The position numbers and the translations under genes are program-made. Below, piece after piece: positions 13,312 through 16,663 of a stretch of DNA of 16,663 bases. Below the pieces are notes generated by a model. The model did no database searches, was not told the DNA's origin, and was given only the letters and a program-made list of their open reading frames with translations. The stretch covers positions 1 to 16,663 of the forward strand of contig PDQE01000071.1 of assembly GCA_002747735.1 (NCBI GenBank). The letters run 5' to 3'. Positions within the stretch are counted from its first letter, which is position 1, and each line of letters opens with the position of its first letter. Source of the DNA: Flavobacteriales bacterium (GTDB lineage Bacteria > Bacteroidota > Bacteroidia > Flavobacteriales > Flavobacteriaceae).

Positions 13312-14724
13312 TTATTTTAAAGTGCTTGGGCAAACTTTTTCGCTCAACGGAATATTGATATTTTTAAGTGCATCAAAACCTCCGGCAATGTCAATTACTT
13401 TGTGATTACCACGTGCTTTGAGGATAGATGCCGCAATTACAGAACGATAACCTCCGGCACAATGGACATAAAAATCTTCCTCTGTAGTAAAATCATCTAA
13501 ATGGCCATTGATAAAATCCAGCGGAGTATTTACTGCTTCTTTTATATGTTCACTTTGATATTCGCCGGGTTTTCTTACGTCATAAACAGGAGATTTCTGT
13601 GTATTATAGATTTGATTAAATTCTTCCGCAGTAATACTTTTTAAAGTGTCTATTTCTCTACTTGAATTTTTCCAAGCCTGTATTCCTCCTTTTAAATAGC
13701 CCAAAGTATTGTCAAAACCTACTCGGGAAAGCCGGGTTACCGCTTCTTCTTCTTTTCCTTCCGGCACTATTAAAAGAATGGGCTGTTGCACATCTACAAT
13801 TAAAGCTCCTACCCACGGAGCAAAATTGCCCTCCAACCCTATAAATATAGAACGTGGTATAAAACCTTTTATAAATTCACTTTTATTCCTTACATCAAGG
13901 ACTACTGCACCAGTCTCGTTGGCTAAATTTTCAAACTCATCAGGAGATAAAGGCGTAGTGCCTTTCCGCAACACAGTATCTATAGATTGATAACCTTCTT
14001 TATTCAGTTTTACATTTAAGGGAAAATAGTCAGGTGGTGGTAACAATCCGTCGGTTACTTCTTTTATAAATTCCTCTTTGGTCATATCAGCCCTAAGAGC
14101 ATAGTTAGTTCTTTTTTGCTCTCCAATGGTACCTACCGTCTCTTTACTCAGGTTTTTGCCACAAGCAGAGCCTGCACCATGAGCGGGATACACAATTACA
14201 TGGTCTTCCAAAGTCATTATTTTTTTACGCAAGCTATCAAAGAGAACGGCTGCGAGCTCTTCTTTAGTCATATCAGCTGCTTTTTGTGCTAAATCCGGCC
14301 GGCCTACATCACCAAGGAACAAAGTATCACCACTAAAGATAGCGTGGTTTTTCCCATCCTTGTCTTTTAAAAGATATGTAGTGCTTTCCATAGTATGCCC
14401 CGGCGTATGTAATGCTGTGATAGTTATATCTCCCAATTGAAATGTTTCACCATCTTTGGCTATATAAGCATCAAAACCCGTATCGGCTCCCGGGCCATAT
14501 ACTATTTTGGCTCCGGTTTTTTCCGCTAAGGTTACATGCCCACTCACAAAATCGGCATGAAAATGCGTTTCAAAAATATATTTTACACTAGCATTGTCTT
14601 TCTTTGCTCGTTCTATATAAGGAGCCACCTCTCTTAAAGGGTCTATAATGGCTGCTTCTCCTTTGCTCTCTATATAATAAGCTCCTTGTGCCAAACAACC
14701 AGTGTAAATTTGTTCAATGTTCAT
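13312..14724 (-). CDS. Persulfide dioxygenase-rhodanese fusion (CstB type)
   Basis: A cytosolic fusion enzyme that oxidises low-molecular-weight persulfides and moves sulfane sulfur, detoxifying sulfide. The metallo-beta-lactamase/ETHE1-like domain covers residues 1 to about 245. HFHADFVSGH (54-63), TPGH (His110) and SGDT (Asp133) supply the mononuclear iron site (His54, His110, Asp133 by analogy with ETHE1), and PAHG has His182. AGSACGK contains Cys188, which matches a cysteine important in CstB. A first rhodanese-like domain (about 260-355) has lost its active cysteine (VPEGKEEEA loop). The second (about 364-465) keeps it in HCAGGYRS (Cys422). This arrangement of dioxygenase, dead rhodanese, live rhodanese is that of Staphylococcus CstB. 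It is the first gene of a four-gene leftward cassette; no CstR-like repressor or sulfide:quinone reductase is in view. Confidence 0.92.
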   Translation of the reverse strand: MNIEQIYTGCLAQGAYYIESKGEAAIIDPLREVAPYIERAKKDNASVKYIFETHFHADFVSGHVTLAEKTGAKIVYGPGADTGFDAYIAKDGETFQLGDITITALHTPGHTMESTTYLLKDKDGKNHAIFSGDTLFLGDVGRPDLAQKAADMTKEELAAVLFDSLRKKIMTLEDHVIVYPAHGAGSACGKNLSKETVGTIGEQKRTNYALRADMTKEEFIKEVTDGLLPPPDYFPLNVKLNKEGYQSIDTVLRKGTTPLSPDEFENLANETGAVVLDVRNKSEFIKGFIPRSIFIGLEGNFAPWVGALIVDVQQPILLIVPEGKEEEAVTRLSRVGFDNTLGYLKGGIQAWKNSSREIDTLKSITAEEFNQIYNTQKSPVYDVRKPGEYQSEHIKEAVNTPLDFINGHLDDFTTEEDFYVHCAGGYRSVIAASILKARGNHKVIDIAGGFDALKNINIPLSEKVCPSTLK

Positions 14725-14773
14725 GTTCTTGTTTATTTTATGAGTAAAGTTTACAATTTCATTTTTAGAAATG

Positions 14774-14781
14774 CAAAGTTA
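14774..14781 (-). promoter_or_regulatory. -7 element of the sulfur-cassette promoter
   Basis: On the minus strand 14781-14774 reads TAACTTTG followed by CAT, an exact TAnnTTTG match 49 nt upstream of the dioxygenase ATG. The -33 position has no TTTG and is instead close to the dyad TAACA-TT-TGTTA (14805-14816). That pattern would suit a promoter needing an activator. The element assignment is by consensus and position only. Confidence 0.55.
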
Positions 14782-14804
14782 CTGAGAATATTAAAAATAT
14801 AATG

Positions 14805-14846
14805 TAACATTTGTTAAATTGAATTTTTATCGTTTTGATAAAAATT
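14805..14846. promoter_or_regulatory. Two perfect dyads upstream of the sulfur cassette
   Basis: TAACA and TGTTA form a dyad with a 2-nt centre at 14805-14816. Six nt further, AATTTTTATC (14822-14831) and GATAAAAATT (14837-14846) form a perfect 10-bp inverted repeat with a 5-nt spacer. They lie about 25-65 nt upstream of the -7 element of the cassette, the usual zone for activator or repressor sites. The low GC content and lack of a U-run speak against a terminator. The binding regulator is unknown. Confidence 0.45.
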
Positions 14847-15156
14847 GCCAATAGCCAAAGAAACATTAGTGACCTTGCATTTTTTCTTACTCAATAACCC
14901 ATTTTTTTCTCCTTTTAAAGCTGTTTATGTGACTAATATACTGAATAAGTATCAAACAGATGCAACCCGCATTATCAAACAACTCTTCGTTATTACAACG
15001 ATAAACTTAATTTTTAAGTAAACAAATATCTTTGAATTAAACCAAATTGATTTGATTACAGGTGAATGTTTTGGGTTAATTACCTTGCAAAGAGATGATT
15101 ACTTATTTAAACCTCATTTTATCTCTAAAAATATGGAATTATTTACATTTCTATCA

Positions 15157-15164
15157 TATATTTG
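15157..15164 (+). promoter_or_regulatory. Candidate -7 element of the curlin-repeat gene
   Basis: TATATTTG, an exact TAnnTTTG match, stands 172 nt before the ATG, which would give a leader of roughly 165 nt. The -33 position has only a weak match (ATGG). A second exact -7 match, TATCTTTG, lies at 15027-15034. Either could be the real promoter. Confidence 0.4.
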
Positions 15165-15244
15165 TTAAGTAATTGATATATGGAGTTGTGTCTTTATGTT
15201 TAGCAACATGAATATTCACAATCTTTCATTTTTCTCAAAAAAAG

Positions 15245-15261
15245 TCAAGATAAGTTCTTGA
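15245..15261 (+). other. Small hairpin in the leader of the curlin-repeat gene
   Basis: TCAAGA and TCTTGA flank TAAGT, giving a 6-bp stem with a 5-nt loop, 75 nt before the ATG. It would sit in the untranslated leader if transcription starts near 15171. The stem is short and may be chance. Confidence 0.25.
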
Positions 15262-15336
15262 TTAAGATCCAGCATTAAAAATATTAATAAGTGGCTAGGA
15301 TTTTTAAATACTAATTTTTAACTTAATTTTTTTACT

Positions 15337-16212
15337 ATGAAAAAACTATTTTTTTCTGCTCTTTTTTTAGGAGCAACATGTATGGTATTTGCTCAGGCGA
15401 ACCAAAGTACGGTAGATCAAACCGGTAATAACAATGATGCTAAAGTAACTCAAATAGGTAATGCCAATGTATCTGATATAGATCAAATGGGAGACGGCAA
15501 TATGGCCACAGTTGACCAAACCGGCACCACCAACAAGGCAACTATTTACCAACAAGGCAATAAAAATGATGCAGACATTATGCAAATGGGATTGAACAAT
15601 GATGCCAATCAAAAACAGGTGGGAGACGAAAACATTGCCGATGCATACCAAGACGGAAAGAACAATATGTCTAATCAGATGCAAGACGGAATGAAAAATG
15701 AAGCCTATGTTGTTCAATACGAAAGTAATAACAAGGCTACTCAGAGCCAAAAAGGTGACAATAATTTTTCGGAATCTCTTCAAAATGATTTAGGCAGTGG
15801 CGGCGGAAACGTTTCCATGCAAAATCAAATAGGTAAATGGAATACCGCCAGAGTTTGGCAAAGCGGGCCATCTTCTTGGAATTATGCAGATCAATATCAA
15901 AACGGAAACGATAATGTGGCTTTAGCACAACAAATAGGAAAATCAAACTATTCTGAACAAGAAACTGACCAAAACGGACTTAAAAACTGGAGTTTAGCCG
16001 AACAAAAACTTGGATATAATAAAGCATATATAGACCAAAAAGGAGACGAAAATTGGTCTTCGGTTTATCAAAAAGGAAATTCTAATAATGCCAACATTAC
16101 CCAAGATGGAATGATGAACAACAGTAAATCTTTACAATTTGGTAGTTATCACAAAAATACAGTAAACCAAATTGGAAATGGAAATACTTCTTTTGTCTCT
16201 CAAGCTAACTAA
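15337..16212 (+). CDS. Secreted curlin-repeat protein (putative functional amyloid)
   Basis: A 291-residue exported protein made almost wholly of curlin-type repeats. Residues 1-20 are a Sec signal peptide ending FAQ; the single cysteine (Cys15) lies inside the signal and not in a lipobox. From residue 22 to the end the unit x-[A/S]-x-x-x-Q-x-G-x-x-N recurs. The key glutamine stands at 28, 39 and every 11 residues to 149 (twelve units), then at 164, 175, 188, 199, 212 and every 11 residues to 289 (twelve more). A GSGGG linker (153-157) parts the halves. In curli subunits this pattern folds as a stacked beta-solenoid that polymerises into amyloid; an adhesin or matrix fibre is therefore the likely role. 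It has no T9SS sorting domain, so export through a CsgG-type pore is plausible, but no csg accessory gene is in view. A strong terminator 14 nt behind the stop makes it monocistronic. Confidence 0.88.
   Translation: MKKLFFSALFLGATCMVFAQANQSTVDQTGNNNDAKVTQIGNANVSDIDQMGDGNMATVDQTGTTNKATIYQQGNKNDADIMQMGLNNDANQKQVGDENIADAYQDGKNNMSNQMQDGMKNEAYVVQYESNNKATQSQKGDNNFSESLQNDLGSGGGNVSMQNQIGKWNTARVWQSGPSSWNYADQYQNGNDNVALAQQIGKSNYSEQETDQNGLKNWSLAEQKLGYNKAYIDQKGDENWSSVYQKGNSNNANITQDGMMNNSKSLQFGSYHKNTVNQIGNGNTSFVSQAN
15397..16209 (+). repeat. 24 tandem 11-residue (33-bp) curlin units in two blocks of 12
   Basis: The amino-acid period is exactly 11 for the first twelve units (key Gln codons at 15418 to 15781). 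It shifts by 4 residues at the glycine linker (about 15787-15807) and twice by 2 residues in the second block (between Gln175 and Gln188, and between Gln199 and Gln212), then returns to exact 11 spacing through the Gln289 codon at 16201. At the DNA level the units have diverged strongly, so this is an old array and not a fresh expansion. Confidence 0.85.
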
Positions 16213-16226
16213 ATAAAACTTAATTT

Positions 16227-16264
16227 AAAAAAAAACCGTTTCCTGCACCGGAAACGGTTTTTTT
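16227..16264 (+). terminator. Strong intrinsic terminator after the curlin-repeat gene
   Basis: CCGTTTCC (16236-16243) pairs perfectly with GGAAACGG (16250-16257) across the loop TGCACC. A run of nine A precedes the stem and seven T follow it, so the stem can extend and it may also work on the opposite strand. It begins 14 nt after the stop codon. Confidence 0.95.
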
Positions 16265-16460
16265 ATTTATAAAACTATTGAAATTTACAGAGAAAAAAAG
16301 AGTCAAAAAGAGTTCATTTTCTATAAAGTTAATATTTTTAGTTTTTTCAAATTTATTAGGCCAACTCATTTAAACTTTTTTAACTCGTAAAAAAATACTT
16401 TTTTAGTTTTTTTTCTTTCTACAATTTCTTGGCTACTCAACTAAACCATTGCCTAATGCC

Positions 16461-16483
16461 AATTTGCCAAATTAAAAATTTGG
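16461..16483. promoter_or_regulatory. Alternating AATTTG half-sites over the -33 box
   Basis: AATTTG (16461-16466) and CAAATT (16468-16473) form a palindrome around one C. CCAAATT (16467-16473) and AATTTGG (16477-16483) form a second palindrome around AAA. The right arm of the second contains the -33 TTTG of the promoter at 16479-16509, so a bound protein would cover the polymerase site. This is an operator-like arrangement, but the sequence is AT-rich. Confidence 0.4.
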
Positions 16484-16509
16484 AATTTAACTTTTTTTAA
16501 CTATATTTG
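16479..16509 (+). promoter_or_regulatory. Full consensus Bacteroidota promoter reading out of the window
   Basis: TTTG at 16479-16482 and TATATTTG at 16502-16509 are separated by 19 nt, matching the TTTG/TAnnTTTG consensus in both boxes and in spacing. It is the only site I found in the window with both elements correct. Transcription would start near 16516 and run right. No frame of useful length opens before 16663. Confidence 0.65.
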
Positions 16510-16663
16510 AAATATGTTTAAAAACATGTTGCTGTGAAAATAATAAAAAACACCCAATTTAATCTTTTTTCCTTTTCCTCAACACGTATTTTAACAACAA
16601 AATTGGCCCTTAAATTCAATTAGTTTGTTTGGATTTACAACGTATAGCTATTGTTAAAAACAA

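Larger units (their letters stand above)
14725..15336. other. 612-nt divergent intergenic region
   Basis: This region separates the sulfur cassette from the curlin-repeat gene and has no coding frame that I can support. It holds the cassette promoter candidate near its left end, two perfect dyads (14805-14816 and 14822-14846), rightward TAnnTTTG matches at 15027-15034 and 15157-15164, a CAAAT-TG-ATTTG dyad at 15043-15054, and a 6-bp hairpin at 15245-15261. Base composition is very AT-rich. The distance is long for this compact window and suggests regulation of both flanking units. Confidence 0.6.
16265..16663. other. AT-rich non-coding right end of the window
   Basis: About 400 nt with no supportable gene on either strand. 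It contains long A and T runs, a near-repeat of AACTTTTTTAACT (16373-16385 and 16489-16502), and a well-formed rightward promoter with overlapping dyads at 16461-16509. Any gene driven by that promoter would start beyond the window, after a leader of more than 140 nt. Confidence 0.6.

Noticed and set aside
12881..13333. Longer start of the rhodanese at 13333 overlapping the dioxygenase gene
   Set aside because: It would put fourteen basic residues before the signal peptide; the start at 13291 gives a normal export signal.
15208..15261. A 17-codon frame (MNIHNLSFF...) in the leader of the curlin-repeat gene
   Set aside because: Very short, ends far from the real start, and no supporting ribosome site; most likely chance.
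15367..15783. A 138-codon open frame on the minus strand inside the curlin-repeat gene
   Set aside because: Its periodic hydrophobic composition mirrors the 33-bp repeats of the real gene on the other strand; it has no leader or independent motif.
16373..16502. Near-direct repeat AACTTTTTTAACT as an insertion-element end or attachment site
   Set aside because: It is a low-complexity T-run with AACT flanks, there is no transposase or integrase nearby, and such words are common in AT-rich DNA.
16612..16640. A second promoter-like word (TTAGTTTG) near the right end
   Set aside because: The spacing inside the -7 element is one base short of TAnnTTTG, and no -33 partner is present.

Overview
The window looks like a chromosomal segment from a low-GC gliding bacterium of the phylum Bacteroidota, most likely class Flavobacteriia. 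Four signs point there: a GldH gliding-motility lipoprotein, a secreted peptidase ending in a type 9 secretion (T9SS) sorting domain, the neighbour order ricT-gldH-penicillin-binding protein, and several copies of the Bacteroidota promoter element TAnnTTTG. There are no rRNA or tRNA genes, CRISPR arrays, phage genes or insertion sequences that I can see.

Left part (1-4209): a PlsC-type acyltransferase and a hemolysin III/PAQR-type membrane protein read rightward. They meet the leftward pair T9SS-exported M23 peptidase -> holB (clamp-loader delta') so tightly that the two strands share a TTAA for their stops.

Middle (4609-12196, all rightward): ricT, gldH and a class A penicillin-binding protein are chained by two 8-nt overlaps. 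They are followed by an acyl-CoA synthetase of the acetyl-CoA-synthetase-like group, exonuclease III, and an OmpA-type lipoprotein with a long coiled coil. Murein synthesis, murein anchoring and surface motility are thus grouped together.

Right-middle (12311-14724, leftward): a compact sulfane-sulfur cassette. In transcription order it holds a persulfide dioxygenase-rhodanese fusion of the CstB type, a lipoprotein rhodanese, a small heavy-metal-associated (HMA) protein and a thioredoxin. A likely promoter and two perfect dyads lie upstream of it.

Right end (14725-16663): a 612-nt intergenic region, then a secreted curlin-repeat protein. It is built from two blocks of twelve 11-residue units joined by a glycine linker and closed by a very strong terminator. 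Beyond it lies a 400-nt AT-rich non-coding stretch with the best promoter of the window, overlapped by alternating operator-like half-sites, pointing out of the window. The curlin-repeat gene, its leader and the neighbouring promoter are the least ordinary content. The sulfur cassette is the second most interesting part.
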